64,000 nucleotides of DNA from Butyricicoccus sp. OM04-18BH (GCF_003481705.1 NZ_QULN01000010.1:26525-90524); one strand, 5' to 3'. Positions 34,067 through 42,860 are shown, counted from the stretch's first letter. Program-made: numbers and translations. The notes: generated by a model from the letters alone, not told the origin.

Positions 34067-36580
34067 TTAGTTTGCGTCTACGCTCATGCGGCGCAGGCCC
34101 TCGGTGGAGTCAGCCTTGGCCGGCTTGCGGAACAGCAGGAAGATGATCAGCGCGATGAACGCGATGGCAACGACCGTGCCAACACCGAAGGTCAGCTCGC
34201 CGGTGATCAGACCGCCGATCTGATAAATGATGGTGGATACAACGTATGCGTATGCGCACATGTAGCCGATCGCCAGTGCAGTCCACTTGCCGTTGTTCAT
34301 CTCACGCTTGATCGCGCCCATTGCCGCGAAGCACGGTGCGCACAGCAGGTTGAACGCCATGAAGGCATACGCGCCGACCTGCGTAAAGTCCGCAGCCAGC
34401 TCGCCCCAGATCTCGGAGCCGTCCTCGGCAACCTCGCCGACGAAGTGATACAGCTGACCGAAGGTAGCGACAACATTCTCCTTTGCGACCAGACCGGAAA
34501 TGGCGGCAACGGCGGATTTCCATGTGCCGAAGCCCGGCAGCGTGAAGATCGGAGCGATAACAGAGCCGATACGCGCCATGATGGAGTTGTCAATATCGGA
34601 TACCGCGCAGAATGCGCCGCCTTCCCAGCCGTAGCCGAGGGTGAACCACATAAAGATGGTGGACAGCAGGATAACGGTGCCTGCCTTCTTGATGAAGGAG
34701 GAGCCGCGCTCCCACATGGAGCGGAATACGTTGCCGGCGGTCGGAACGTGATAGCTCGGCAGCTCCATGACGAACGGAGCCGGGTCGCCGGTGAAGATCT
34801 TGAACTTCTTGAGCATGATGCCAGAGATGATGATGGACAGCACGCCCAGAACGTATGCGGAGAATGCGATGGTGCCGGAGCCATTAAAGAACGCGCCTGC
34901 GAACATCGCGATGATCGGCAGCTTGGCGCCGCACGGTACGAAGCAGGTGGTCATGATGGTCATGCGGCGGTCGCGCTCCTGCTCAATGGTACGGGAAGCC
35001 ATGACAGCCGGTACGCCGCAGCCGGAGCCGATCAGCATCGGGATGAAGGACTTGCCGGACAGGCCGAACTTACGGAAGATACGGTCCATGATGAACGCAA
35101 CACGCGCCATGTAGCCGCAGTCCTCAAGGATCGCGAGGAAGAAGAACAGGATGAGCATCTGCGGAACGAAGCCCAGAACCGCGCCGACACCGGCTACGAT
35201 ACCGTCCATAACGAGGCTGTAGACCCAGCCTTCCTCGTTGACGCCCATGGAGGCGAACAGCTTCTCCAGCAGCACCGGAATGCCCGGTACCCATACACCG
35301 AAGTCAGCCGGGTCCGGCTCCTCAGCGGTCATGGTTTCCTCAAAGGTTGCGAGGTTTACGTCCTCGGTGGTAACCTCGCCGGAGTCCTCGTCCTCGAACT
35401 CGGCAGTACCGACAACAGAGCTTGCTGCCGGGTCAGCGGCAACAGCAGCAGCGGCGGACTCGATGGCAGCCTCGTCCGGCTCCTCGGCGTCAAGCGCCTC
35501 GGTCAGGGCGAAGGTGTCTACGCCTGCTGCGTCCGCAGCTTCGAGCCATGCATCGCGGCGGGTGATCTGGACGTCGTACTCGGCGGTTGCTTCCTCGTAG
35601 TCGGCAGCACCGATGGTGAACAGATGCCAGCCGTCACCGAACACACCGTCGTTCGCCCAGTCGGTAAAGATACCGCCTGCGGTGGTGACGGAAACGTAGT
35701 AAACCAGCCACATGACCAGTGCGAAAATCGGCAGAGCGAGGATTCGGTTGGTAACGATGTGGTCGATCTTATCCGAGGTGGAAAGACCGGTTTTCTTTTT
35801 CTTTACACAGTCCTTGACCAGCTTGCCGATATACTGATAGCGCTCATCGGTGATGATGGACTCCGCGTCATCGTCAAGCTCCTCCTCAACGGCGGAAATG
35901 AGCTTCTCGATCTTGTCCTGCACGTCCTTGCCGAGCGTAAAGCGCGCCTGCACCTTGCTGTCGCGCTCGAACAGCTTGACAGCGAACCAGCGGCGCTGTG
36001 CCGGCTCGGTAACGTCTGCAATCAGCTTTTCGATCTCGGTCAGCGCGTTCTCGATGGTCTCGGAGAACGCATACTTTGCCGGAGCGTTCTTCGCCGCAGC
36101 GGCCTTCTTTGCCGCCTCGACGAGCTCCTTGGTGCCCTCGCCCTTGATGGCTGCGGTCTCAACGACCGGAACGCCAAGCTCCTTGGAGAGCTTCTTGACG
36201 TCGATCACGTCGCCGCGCTTCTTGACGATATCCATCATGTTCAGCGCGATAACGACCGGGATGCCCATTTCAAGCAGCTGGGTGGACAGGTACAGGTTAC
36301 GCTCGATGTTGGACGCATCAACGAGGTTCATGATGGCGTCCGGCTTCTCGTTTACGAGATAGTCGCGTGCTACGACCTCCTCGAGCGTGTACGGAGACAG
36401 CGAGTAAATACCCGGCAGGTCAGTGATCGTAACTTCCTTGTCGCCCTTGAACTTGCCTTCCTTCTTCTCGACCGTAACGCCCGGCCAGTTGCCGACATAC
36501 TGCGTCGCACCGGTCAGATCGTTGAACATGGTCGTCTTGCCGCAGTTCGGGTTGCCGGCAAGTGCCAAACGAATTGACAT
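34067..36580 (-). CDS. feoB: ferrous iron transporter FeoB with an acidic loop insertion
   Basis: An 837-residue Fe(II) transporter. Cytosolic G domain at the N-terminus: G1 GNPNCGKTT, G2 VGNWPGVTV, G3 DLPGIYSL, G4 NMMD; then a helical spacer and the membrane part with the two Gate motifs (MLIGSGCGVPAVMASRTIE; APCFAAMGAIKRE). Between the first and second membrane helices (about residues 305-430) lies an unusual acidic, Ala/Glu/Thr-rich insertion predicted to face outward. Third gene of feoA-feoA-feoB. Confidence 0.93.
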   Translation of the reverse strand: MSIRLALAGNPNCGKTTMFNDLTGATQYVGNWPGVTVEKKEGKFKGDKEVTITDLPGIYSLSPYTLEEVVARDYLVNEKPDAIMNLVDASNIERNLYLSTQLLEMGIPVVIALNMMDIVKKRGDVIDVKKLSKELGVPVVETAAIKGEGTKELVEAAKKAAAAKNAPAKYAFSETIENALTEIEKLIADVTEPAQRRWFAVKLFERDSKVQARFTLGKDVQDKIEKLISAVEEELDDDAESIITDERYQYIGKLVKDCVKKKKTGLSTSDKIDHIVTNRILALPIFALVMWLVYYVSVTTAGGIFTDWANDGVFGDGWHLFTIGAADYEEATAEYDVQITRRDAWLEAADAAGVDTFALTEALDAEEPDEAAIESAAAAVAADPAASSVVGTAEFEDEDSGEVTTEDVNLATFEETMTAEEPDPADFGVWVPGIPVLLEKLFASMGVNEEGWVYSLVMDGIVAGVGAVLGFVPQMLILFFFLAILEDCGYMARVAFIMDRIFRKFGLSGKSFIPMLIGSGCGVPAVMASRTIEQERDRRMTIMTTCFVPCGAKLPIIAMFAGAFFNGSGTIAFSAYVLGVLSIIISGIMLKKFKIFTGDPAPFVMELPSYHVPTAGNVFRSMWERGSSFIKKAGTVILLSTIFMWFTLGYGWEGGAFCAVSDIDNSIMARIGSVIAPIFTLPGFGTWKSAVAAISGLVAKENVVATFGQLYHFVGEVAEDGSEIWGELAADFTQVGAYAFMAFNLLCAPCFAAMGAIKREMNNGKWTALAIGYMCAYAYVVSTIIYQIGGLITGELTFGVGTVVAIAFIALIIFLLFRKPAKADSTEGLRRMSVDAN

Positions 36581-36597
36581 GTTTGTTCCCCTTTCTC

Positions 36598-36632
36598 GTC
36601 AGCATGCGCTAACTCAATTAGTACACGCTAAC
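36598..36632 (-). promoter_or_regulatory. iron-operator-like boxes in front of feoB
   Basis: GTCAGCATGCGCTAAC (36598-36613) and ATTAGTACACGCTAAC (36617-36632) are two adjacent 16-bp palindrome-like sites of the GTTAGC-N4-GCTAAC type, between feoA and feoB. Confidence 0.5.
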
Positions 36633-36716
36633 CCATATCTAAAAAAAATTTTAACTGATTTTGCTGTTTTCCGCACTTTAGAGTTGTCTAAAGGCAACTC
36701 ACAGAAATGACGGAAC

Positions 36717-36938
36717 TCAGTCGACGAGGATCATTTCCGCGTCAGCCTTGCGCAGCGAAAGCTCGTAGCCGCGAACGGTGATCTCGACCGGATCGCCCAG
36801 CGGCGCTACCTTGCGGACGAAGATCTCCGCGCCGCGCGTGATGCCCATATCCATGATACGGCGGCGGGTCGCGCCCTCACCCTCGATCTTGCGCACGGTG
36901 ACAGTGGAGCCGACCGGCGTGTTTCTCAGATTGCTCAT
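36717..36938 (-). CDS. feoA: FeoA family protein
   Basis: A 73-residue SH3-like FeoA: GSTVTVRKIEGEGATRRRIM, DMGITRGAEIFVRKVAPLGD, VEITVRGYELSLRKADAEMI. FeoA stimulates FeoB transport. Second gene of the operon, 17 nt after the first feoA, with AGGGGG before the ATG. Confidence 0.92.
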   Translation of the reverse strand: MSNLRNTPVGSTVTVRKIEGEGATRRRIMDMGITRGAEIFVRKVAPLGDPVEITVRGYELSLRKADAEMILVD

Positions 36939-36955
36939 TGTTGTTTACCCCCTGT

Positions 36956-37165
36956 TCAGACCATGATACGCGACGCCATCTGCTCGGAAATCGCAACGCG
37001 CGCGTCCTTTACCGACACGATCACATTTCCGGCGAGAGACGACACAACGATCACCTTTGCGCCCTCAACAAAACCCAGATTTTGCAGAAACTTGCGTGTT
37101 TGATCCTTTCCCCGAATGGCTTTTACCGTCGTTTCGACGCCGATGTCCATCAGTGTAAGCGGCAT
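36956..37165 (-). CDS. feoA: FeoA family protein (second copy, first in operon)
   Basis: A 69-residue FeoA-like protein (DIGVETTVKAIRGKDQTRKF; LGFVEGAKVIVVSSLAGNVI). Tandem different feoA genes ahead of feoB are common in clostridia. AAAGGAGAGG precedes the ATG at 37165. Confidence 0.88.
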   Translation of the reverse strand: MPLTLMDIGVETTVKAIRGKDQTRKFLQNLGFVEGAKVIVVSSLAGNVIVSVKDARVAISEQMASRIMV

Positions 37166-37209
37166 GATAGTGACCCTCTCCTTTGCTGTGATCTATGTCT
37201 TTTCGGTTT

Positions 37210-37296
37210 GGGTTAGTAGGTACTAACCCCTTTAACATACGCAGTTTACCACCGCTAACCTTTCTTGTCAACCTCATTCAGTTAACTTTGGCTAAT
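37210..37296 (-). promoter_or_regulatory. promoter and iron-type operators of the feo operon
   Basis: Minus strand TTGACA (37271-37266), 17 bp, TAAACT (37248-37243). The perfect palindrome GGGTTAGTAGGTACTAACCC (37210-37229) lies at about +7 to +26. Upstream, GTTAACTTTGGCTAAT (37281-37296) and GTTTACCACCGCTAAC (37244-37259) are related half-conserved boxes. The pattern resembles DtxR/IdeR-family sites more than Fur boxes. Confidence 0.65.
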
Positions 37297-37349
37297 CTAC
37301 ACAACACTACTGTGAGTTCGTCTGTGCTAATTGTATATTCTCGCAAAAG

Positions 37350-37760
37350 GACGGAAAGGCATAATTGCAGGATGTCCGTTTCCATCCGTCATTTCCGGGA
37401 AAATACCTCCGGACAGGAGGAAGCCCGCAGCCGTTGTTCCGGACAACTGCGGGCTCTGTTACGGGTACGCCGGGCAGCGTACCAGGTTTGGGGTTTCCCC
37501 CGGGACAAGAAAGGATATTTGTATCATAACCGCCGCCGTCGCGGCAGTTACGACCGAAAATTATTCGTTTGAAACTACAATTTCAAACGAGATTGGCTTC
37601 ACCGGGCTGCGCCCGGATAAAGCCAGGGTCGCAATCTGCGCGCCGCAAGCGACACACAGTATTGCTTTTCTGGTATGAAAAGCACGGGCAAAGCTCGCAC
37701 TTTTCATGGGTTTTCTGCGAAAACCCTATCTAATATGCGCTCCGCGCGTTCGGCGCAGCG
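37350..37760. other. non-coding region with a series of stem-loops
   Basis: Between the feo promoter and the flavodoxin gene there is no credible gene. Hairpins follow one another: CCTCC-GGACA-GGAGG, AGCCCGCAG...CTGCGGGCT, GTACGC-CGGGCA-GCGTAC, CGTTTGAAA...TTTCAAACG, ATGAAAAG...CTTTTCAT, GGGTTTTC...GAAAACCC. I cannot match it to a known riboswitch. It is not a copy of the interspersed repeat. Confidence 0.4.
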
Positions 37761-37812
37761 CTCGGGATAGGTTAAGGATATATGTATGGAGATGCAGATT
37801 TGGGGCGATGAT

Positions 37813-38244
37813 TTAGAATGCTGCGAAGCCCTTGCCGAACTCCTTGCACTTTGCCAGCGCATCGTCGTCCGGGGTCTCGTTGACGATCAGGCCCTCATCG
37901 GTGTAGATGACAGCGTTTGCGTCGTTGGTACGCTGTACCCAGTCGCGCATCCACTGGCCGTCACCCCAGCCGTAAGAGCCGAACAGAGCGACCTTGCGGC
38001 CGGAAATCTTGCTCTCCAGCTCGGTGAAGAACGGGTCGAACTCGGTTTCCTCGAGAACCTCTGCGCCCATCGCCGGGCAGCCCAGAGCAATCTTCGCATA
38101 TGCTGCTGCGTCAGCCGGGTTGGTGTCTGCTACGTTCAGCAGGTCGCACTCCATGCCGCCCTCGCGGATGCCCTCTGCGATTGCGTTTGCCATCTGCTCG
38201 GTGTTGCCGGTCTGGCTCCAGAAAATAACTGCTGCTTTGCTCAT
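37813..38244 (-). CDS. flavodoxin
   Basis: A 143-residue short-chain flavodoxin: FMN phosphate loop SQTGNTEQMA (residues 10-19), GCPAMGAE, and the second FMN loop ALFGSYGWGDGQWMRDW. It carries electrons in place of ferredoxin, usually when iron is scarce. It lies 53 nt after the DUF3793 gene, whose promoter carries an iron-type palindrome. AAAAGGAGC precedes the ATG. Confidence 0.92.
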   Translation of the reverse strand: MSKAAVIFWSQTGNTEQMANAIAEGIREGGMECDLLNVADTNPADAAAYAKIALGCPAMGAEVLEETEFDPFFTELESKISGRKVALFGSYGWGDGQWMRDWVQRTNDANAVIYTDEGLIVNETPDDDALAKCKEFGKGFAAF

Positions 38245-38297
38245 GTCAGTTTAGCTCCTTTTAGTTGTTTTTAGTAGTAAATATATGCTGTACGCAT

Positions 38298-38861
38298 TTA
38301 TGCCGCCGCGAAAACCTCGAGCAGCGTTTCGCCCTGCTCTACTCGTTTTGTTACTGCGTGACATACCCGCGATAAGCGGTCAAACAAGCGGGACGCAGCT
38401 TCGGCGTCGCCGTATACCTTCCAGTAGCCGCTGAGCTTGCAGCCGCGACCGGAATATCGAATAAACCCGACCACATCCTCGATCGGATAGCCCAGAAACA
38501 GTCCGATCTCATGCGGAAAGCCATCCGTGCAGGCGATACGCTTTCTCAGCACCGCGAGCAGTTCGGGAAGCGGACTGCCGACCGGATAGCCAAAGCGTCG
38601 GAGCACATGCTGTACTCTTTCATCCTGCATATAGCGCTCGAGCTGCGCCTCGTTGTACACGAGAAGCAGATACCGTGCGCGGCACGCACAGACGATCTCG
38701 AAGCGCATTCCGCGCGGCGCGAACGCTTCGCGGTAGGTCTCGAGCTGCTCCGGCAGATCGGGATAGATCGTGCGGTCGCAGGAAACAAGATTTGCAGGCT
38801 TGATGCCGGCGAGCGCCGGTGAGCAGTACGCGGCAAGCAGTCGGTCGAGCTGGTTTTCCAT
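38298..38861 (-). CDS. DUF3793 family protein
   Basis: A 187-residue protein of the DUF3793 family, recognised from the N-terminal CSPALAGIKPANLVSC and the C-terminal HEIGLFLGYPIEDVVGFIRY blocks. The start at 38861 fits the family; an in-frame GTG at 38963 (after AAGGACTGC) would add 34 residues with a short hydrophobic stretch. In anaerobic Firmicutes the family is often beside iron-transport or flavodoxin genes, as here, but its function is unknown. Cotranscribed with flavodoxin. Confidence 0.8.
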   Translation of the reverse strand: MENQLDRLLAAYCSPALAGIKPANLVSCDRTIYPDLPEQLETYREAFAPRGMRFEIVCACRARYLLLVYNEAQLERYMQDERVQHVLRRFGYPVGSPLPELLAVLRKRIACTDGFPHEIGLFLGYPIEDVVGFIRYSGRGCKLSGYWKVYGDAEAASRLFDRLSRVCHAVTKRVEQGETLLEVFAAA

Positions 38862-39103
38862 GGTATCTGACGCCCCTTTCTTCTCACTCTTATCCTGTCC
38901 ATCTCCGGCCTGTTTCATCCGGCGTTTTCCGAACAGCGCGGCCGCGGTTAGCCATACGGCCACGCAGTCCTTATATGGTCTGTTATGTTCGGATCAATGC
39001 GCAAAATACAGAGGAAGTTGTTTTATTTTATCCGTACCGTTCGGTTCCGTACGAACGATACCGGTCATCGGGCGTATCAGTAAGCCTCGGCTAACCTGTA
39101 TAT

Positions 39104-39132
39104 AAGTTAGCATATGCTAACGATAAAGTCAA
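39104..39132 (-). promoter_or_regulatory. promoter with perfect palindrome before DUF3793-flavodoxin
   Basis: Minus strand TTGACT (39132-39127), 17 bp, TAACTT (39109-39104, weak -10). The perfect 16-bp palindrome GTTAGCATATGCTAAC (39106-39121) occupies the spacer and -10. Confidence 0.6.
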
Positions 39133-39215
39133 GCGTTTTTTTGAAAAAATTCCAAAGATTTTTTTCAGTGTTAGAAACCGCCTGTCAGGCAGGCCACGCC
39201 GCCCCCCCTCTCCTT

Positions 39216-39590
39216 ACCCTCAGCAGTGGGTATACCTTCCGCCGATACAGCGGCTCGCCGCTGGAGGCGACTTTACGCTCAAAGTGAGCGTGTCCATTTG
39301 CCGCCTTCGGCGGCCGGAGAATGCCGTGCCCACGGCAGGGGCAAAAGGGGGCAAGGGCACCGTATGGTTCCCCTGCCCCCTCTTGACTCCCCCCCAAACC
39401 CTCCTTTGCGCCGCGACTCCCTTCGGTCGCGCGGCGAAACGGGAGTTACGGAGGCTCGGTTCCGGGCGTCGATTCGCTTATGGGACGCTGTTATGCCCTG
39501 AATTTACTTTGCGTTATCCGCCGCGCATAACAGTGCGCGGCCATTCGGTACAGAGCGTTTTTCCCGTCGCTGCGACCGCCAGACATGGGG
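39216..39590. repeat. long interspersed repeat, half copy C (reverse orientation)
   Basis: Starts with ACCCTCAGCAGTGGGT (39216), continues through the hairpin arm (GCCGCCTTCGGCGGC; AGGGGGCAAGGGCACC / GGTTCCCCTGCCCCCT) into the core, which reads TGCCCTGAATTTACTTTGCG here, i.e. reversed relative to A, B and D. Homology fades near 39590, so the second arm is lost. Confidence 0.8.
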
Positions 39591-39610
39591 CAGAAATTGT
39601 CCTTGGCGCG

Positions 39611-39646
39611 AAAAAAGAGCACGGATGATAATCCGTGCTCTCCTTT
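39611..39646 (-). terminator. terminator of the nitroreductase gene
   Basis: Minus strand GAGCACGGAT-TATC-ATCCGTGCTC followed by TTTTTTCG. Confidence 0.88.
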
Positions 39647-39658
39647 AGGATGTAATTG

Positions 39659-40204
39659 TTAGTCGATCACTCGCAGCAGGGTATCGACGTCCTTGCGTGC
39701 GGGAGCCTGCGGCTGCTCTGCCGGATGGCCGATGGCGATGATCGCAGCGACCTCTTCCCCCTCCGGAAGCTCGATCACCTTGCGAACCTCGCTCTCCTCG
39801 AAAACGCCCATGATGACCGTGCCGAGACCGTATGCGTGCGCAGCAAGGCAGAACGCCTCAGCGGCAATGCCGGCGTCGAACGACTGCCAGTGCGTGCCCT
39901 TGGAGGTCGAGAAGCTGCCGTCGCGCTCAAAGCCGGAGCGGCCGGTGATCGTCGTCAGGATAACGAGCGCCGGTGCGTGCGAGGCGGTCTTCTGGTTGTA
40001 CGCAAAATCCATCATGCAGTCGGACGCGAGACGCGCGATCTTCTCCTTGTCCGTGACGAAATAATAGCGCGCGGTCTGCGTGTTCTTCCAGCTCGGCGCA
40101 TAGGCTGCGGCGGCAACGACCTCCGCCATCTGCTCGCGACTTACCGCTTCTTCGGTGAATTTGCGCACACTGCGGCGCGTTTTGATACATTCCAGTGCTT
40201 CCAT
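39659..40204 (-). CDS. nitroreductase family protein (second)
   Basis: A 181-residue nitroreductase-fold protein: CIKTRRSVRKFTEEAVSREQ (FMN-binding Arg), YAPSWKNTQTARYYFVT and LAAHAYGLGTVIMGVFEESE with EVAAIIAIGHPAEQP. FMN- and NAD(P)H-dependent reductase of undetermined substrate. Only distantly similar to the gene at 18395. Single-gene transcript. Confidence 0.88.
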   Translation of the reverse strand: MEALECIKTRRSVRKFTEEAVSREQMAEVVAAAAYAPSWKNTQTARYYFVTDKEKIARLASDCMMDFAYNQKTASHAPALVILTTITGRSGFERDGSFSTSKGTHWQSFDAGIAAEAFCLAAHAYGLGTVIMGVFEESEVRKVIELPEGEEVAAIIAIGHPAEQPQAPARKDVDTLLRVID

Positions 40205-40338
40205 GACATTTTCTCCTTGTTTCAGGCAGCATCACACAAGCCGGGCATCAGCGTCCTGCGCAGAGCGCTCCTGCTCAGCCGTGCGGTATTGTCTTTGTTT
40301 TTCTTTATCATAGCAAACAGACGGGATAAATGCAACCG

Positions 40339-40743
40339 CTATCCCCTGTCCTCCATGATTTTCACAAAATACTTGCGCGTGCGCGGGCCGTCGAACTCAC
40401 AGAAGTAGACGCCCTGCCAGATACCGAGCAGCAGCTTCCCGTCCTCGATGAGGATGGTCTCGCTCGCGCCGACGGTCGAGCATTTCAAATGCGCGTCCGA
40501 GTTCCCCTCGGCGTGCCGGAACGCCGCGCGGTCAGGGAACGCCGCATCAAGACCGAGCGTCAGGTCATGCTTCACGTCCGGGTCAGCGTTCTCGTTGATC
40601 GTGATCGCGCCGGTCGTGTGCGGGCAGAAAACGACCGCAATGCCGCTCTGAATGCCCGACTCGCGCACGGCCTCGCGCACGGTCCGCGTGATATCATAAT
40701 AGCCCTGCCGTTCGGTTTTCAGGGTAAAGATCTGGGTTTTCAT
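40339..40743 (-). CDS. YjbQ/UPF0047 family protein
   Basis: A 134-residue YjbQ-family protein: VVFCPHTTGAITINENADPD, DLTLGLDAAFPDR and GKLLLGIWQGVYFCEFDGPR are the family blocks with the conserved His and Asp/Glu residues. Some members have secondary thiamine-phosphate synthase activity in vitro; the true role is unclear. The ATG at 40743 is 9 nt after AGGAG. Last gene of the DUF896-cca-HD operon, overlapping it. Confidence 0.88.
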   Translation of the reverse strand: MKTQIFTLKTERQGYYDITRTVREAVRESGIQSGIAVVFCPHTTGAITINENADPDVKHDLTLGLDAAFPDRAAFRHAEGNSDAHLKCSTVGASETILIEDGKLLLGIWQGVYFCEFDGPRTRKYFVKIMEDRG

Positions 40744-40745
40744 GC

Positions 40746-41324
40746 TCATTCACTCCTGTTTTCGTGCAGATAGGTCGCTTCCAGATCGGAAAGATGCAGC
40801 TTTACCGCGAGCGGATACTTCTCGAAGGCGTGCGCAAGGGCGAAGCTGCCGCCCTTGACCGACTCGTCAAAGCCGCCCATGTGCCACCGGATGGCCATGG
40901 CCTCCTCGGTGCGCAGGCGCATGAAGCGCTCGATCAGATACACGCTTTTCTCGCCGTGACCGTAGGGAAACTGATCGTCGACCGTGTATACCGGCACCTT
41001 TTCCCATTCGCCGCGGTCATTTTTGCGGTTCCGCAGCTCGGTCTTGTAAAATCCGGCCTTGCACAGATCGTGCAGCAGCGACACGATCGTAAAGCTCTCG
41101 ATATCATCGGACGCCGGATCGAAGTGCTTGGAAATGAGCACATTGTAGACGTTCATCGAATGATCGAGCAGGCCGCCCTCATATGCCGCATGAAAGCGCG
41201 TCGAGGCGGGCGCAGTGAAAAAGTCGGTCGTCTCCATCCATGCAAGCAGCTTTTCCGCGCCGGGACGCTGCACATTCTTGCGAAAGGTCGAGAGGAACAG
41301 CTCTTTATTCTCTGTGTTGTCCAT
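40746..41324 (-). CDS. HD-domain hydrolase
   Basis: A 192-residue HD superfamily protein: metal ligands in RFHAAYEGGLLDHSMNV, VSLLHDLCKAGFY (the HD pair) and MAIRWHMGGFD. Many relatives are annotated as hydrolases of nucleotides or phosphate esters. Its start (GGAGGAAAAAT then ATG) lies inside the end of cca, with a 20-nt overlap. Confidence 0.82.
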   Translation of the reverse strand: MDNTENKELFLSTFRKNVQRPGAEKLLAWMETTDFFTAPASTRFHAAYEGGLLDHSMNVYNVLISKHFDPASDDIESFTIVSLLHDLCKAGFYKTELRNRKNDRGEWEKVPVYTVDDQFPYGHGEKSVYLIERFMRLRTEEAMAIRWHMGGFDESVKGGSFALAHAFEKYPLAVKLHLSDLEATYLHENRSE

Positions 41325-42651
41325 ATTTTTCCTCCATTTCTGTCCGGGCGAGCCGCAGCAGGGTCTCCCGCCGGTTTCGGCTCTCGTCGTCGAGCACCGC
41401 GTCCAGAAGATAGCTCAGCATCTCCCCGATAGCCGCACCGTCGAGGCCGAGCTCCTGCATATCGTGCCCGTTCACCGCGAGCTGCCTCAGAGACAGACAG
41501 GCGTTCTGTCGCAGCACCTCGTTCAGCATTCTTTCTGTCGCGCACAGCGTGCCGACATCCCACGGCTGCGTGTTCTGACCGACCGCATCCCCTTTTTTGA
41601 TCATGAGCAGGTCGCGGAACCGTGCCTCTCCAAGGCGTGCAAGACTGCGGCGGACGAGCTTTTCGCTGTCCCCGAGCGGGCGGTCATGCTGCTCGACGAG
41701 CAGCAGAATGCGCTCGGTGTCCTGCTTCGAGAACCGCAGGCGCGGCAGCAGCGTGGCCGCAAGCGCGCGGCTTTGCTTCGGGTGGCCTCGGAAGTGACCG
41801 ATCCCCTGCTCGTCTACGGTCTTGCAGGCCGGTTTTCCGCTGTCGTGCAGCAGCATCGCCCACCGCAGACAGGGATCAGACGGAACCTGCCCGACCGCGC
41901 GAACGGTATGCCCCCAGACGTCGTAACAGTGATGCGGATTATCCTGTGTGCAGCCGAACATCGGCACGAGCTCAGGCAGCGCCGCGCCGATGATGTCGTT
42001 GTATTTCAGCAGCGTGCGCTGCGCCCAACGGCCGCACAGCAGCCGCGTCAGCTCCTCGCGCACGCGCTCTGCTGCAACGCAGGAAAGGCGGACGAGCTGC
42101 CGCCGCATCGCCGCAGCGGTGTTCTCCTCGATCGCAAAGCCAAGCTCGGACGCAAAGCGCACGCCGCGCAGAATGCGCAGCGCATCCTCAGTAAAGCGCG
42201 TATCCGGATCTCCGACCGCACGCAGAATGCGGTTTTTCAGGTCGTTCTGACCGCCGAACGGGTCAAAAAGCCCGCGTTCAGGATGCCACGCCATCGCGCC
42301 GACCGTGAAATCGCGCCGCGCGAGGTCCTCACGGATGCTGCGCACAAAGCGCACGCCGTCCGGGTGACGGCCGTCCGAATAGCTGCCGTCCGTGCGGTAG
42401 GTCGTGATTTCGAGCGGACTGCCGTCCAGCATCACGGTCAGTGTGCCGTGTTTGAGACCGGTCTCAATGACCTGTTCGCCCTCGAAAACGCGCAGCATCT
42501 CCTCCGGCGCTGCCGCCGTACACAAGTCCCAGTCGTGCGGCCGGACGCCGCGCAGGCTGTCGCGCACACAGCCGCCGACCGCCCAGGCCTCAAACCCGGC
42601 CTGTTCCAGACGCTCGACCGCGCGCGCCGCATACTCCGGCAGGTGCATCAT
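41305..42651 (-). CDS. cca: tRNA nucleotidyltransferase (CCA-adding)
   Basis: A 448-residue class II nucleotidyltransferase. Catalytic start GFEAWAVGGCVRDSLRG and the Asp pair in PHDWDLCTAA, followed by ARRDFTVGAMAWHP, RFTEDALRILRGVRFASELG and a C-terminal HD region (AMLLHDSGKP). It adds or repairs the 3' CCA of tRNAs. It overlaps the DUF896 stop by 4 nt (ATGA). Confidence 0.93.
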   Translation of the reverse strand: MMHLPEYAARAVERLEQAGFEAWAVGGCVRDSLRGVRPHDWDLCTAAAPEEMLRVFEGEQVIETGLKHGTLTVMLDGSPLEITTYRTDGSYSDGRHPDGVRFVRSIREDLARRDFTVGAMAWHPERGLFDPFGGQNDLKNRILRAVGDPDTRFTEDALRILRGVRFASELGFAIEENTAAAMRRQLVRLSCVAAERVREELTRLLCGRWAQRTLLKYNDIIGAALPELVPMFGCTQDNPHHCYDVWGHTVRAVGQVPSDPCLRWAMLLHDSGKPACKTVDEQGIGHFRGHPKQSRALAATLLPRLRFSKQDTERILLLVEQHDRPLGDSEKLVRRSLARLGEARFRDLLMIKKGDAVGQNTQPWDVGTLCATERMLNEVLRQNACLSLRQLAVNGHDMQELGLDGAAIGEMLSYLLDAVLDDESRNRRETLLRLARTEMEEKYGQHRE

Positions 42652-42860
42652 TTGTCACCCTTGTCCTGACCGAGCCTGTAGGAGGTGCCATCCGGATTGA
42701 TGACTACCGTGTTGTCGAGCTGACTCTTGAGGTTTTTTCGGAAATCCGCGATATATTCCGCGCGGAGCGCCTGCTGCTCCTGCTTTTCCGCCTCGGTAAG
42801 GCCTTCCGTCTTTGATTTTTTTGCAAGCGCGTTGATACGCGCGATCTTTTCGTCAGTCAT
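42648..42860 (-). CDS. DUF896 (YnzC-type) protein
   Basis: A 70-residue DUF896 protein: DEKIARINALAKKSKTEGLT, EAEKQEQQALRAEYIADFRK, NLKSQLDN. Helical hairpin, cytosolic; in B. subtilis the paralogue YnzC is linked to the SOS operon, role unknown. Start at 42860 with GGGAGGA upstream. First gene of the operon with cca, HD and yjbQ. Confidence 0.92.
   Translation of the reverse strand: MTDEKIARINALAKKSKTEGLTEAEKQEQQALRAEYIADFRKNLKSQLDNTVVINPDGTSYRLGQDKGDK

Noticed and set aside
37350..37760. A Moco or cobalamin riboswitch
   Set aside because: Hairpins are present but none of the conserved core sequences could be placed and no matching target gene follows.
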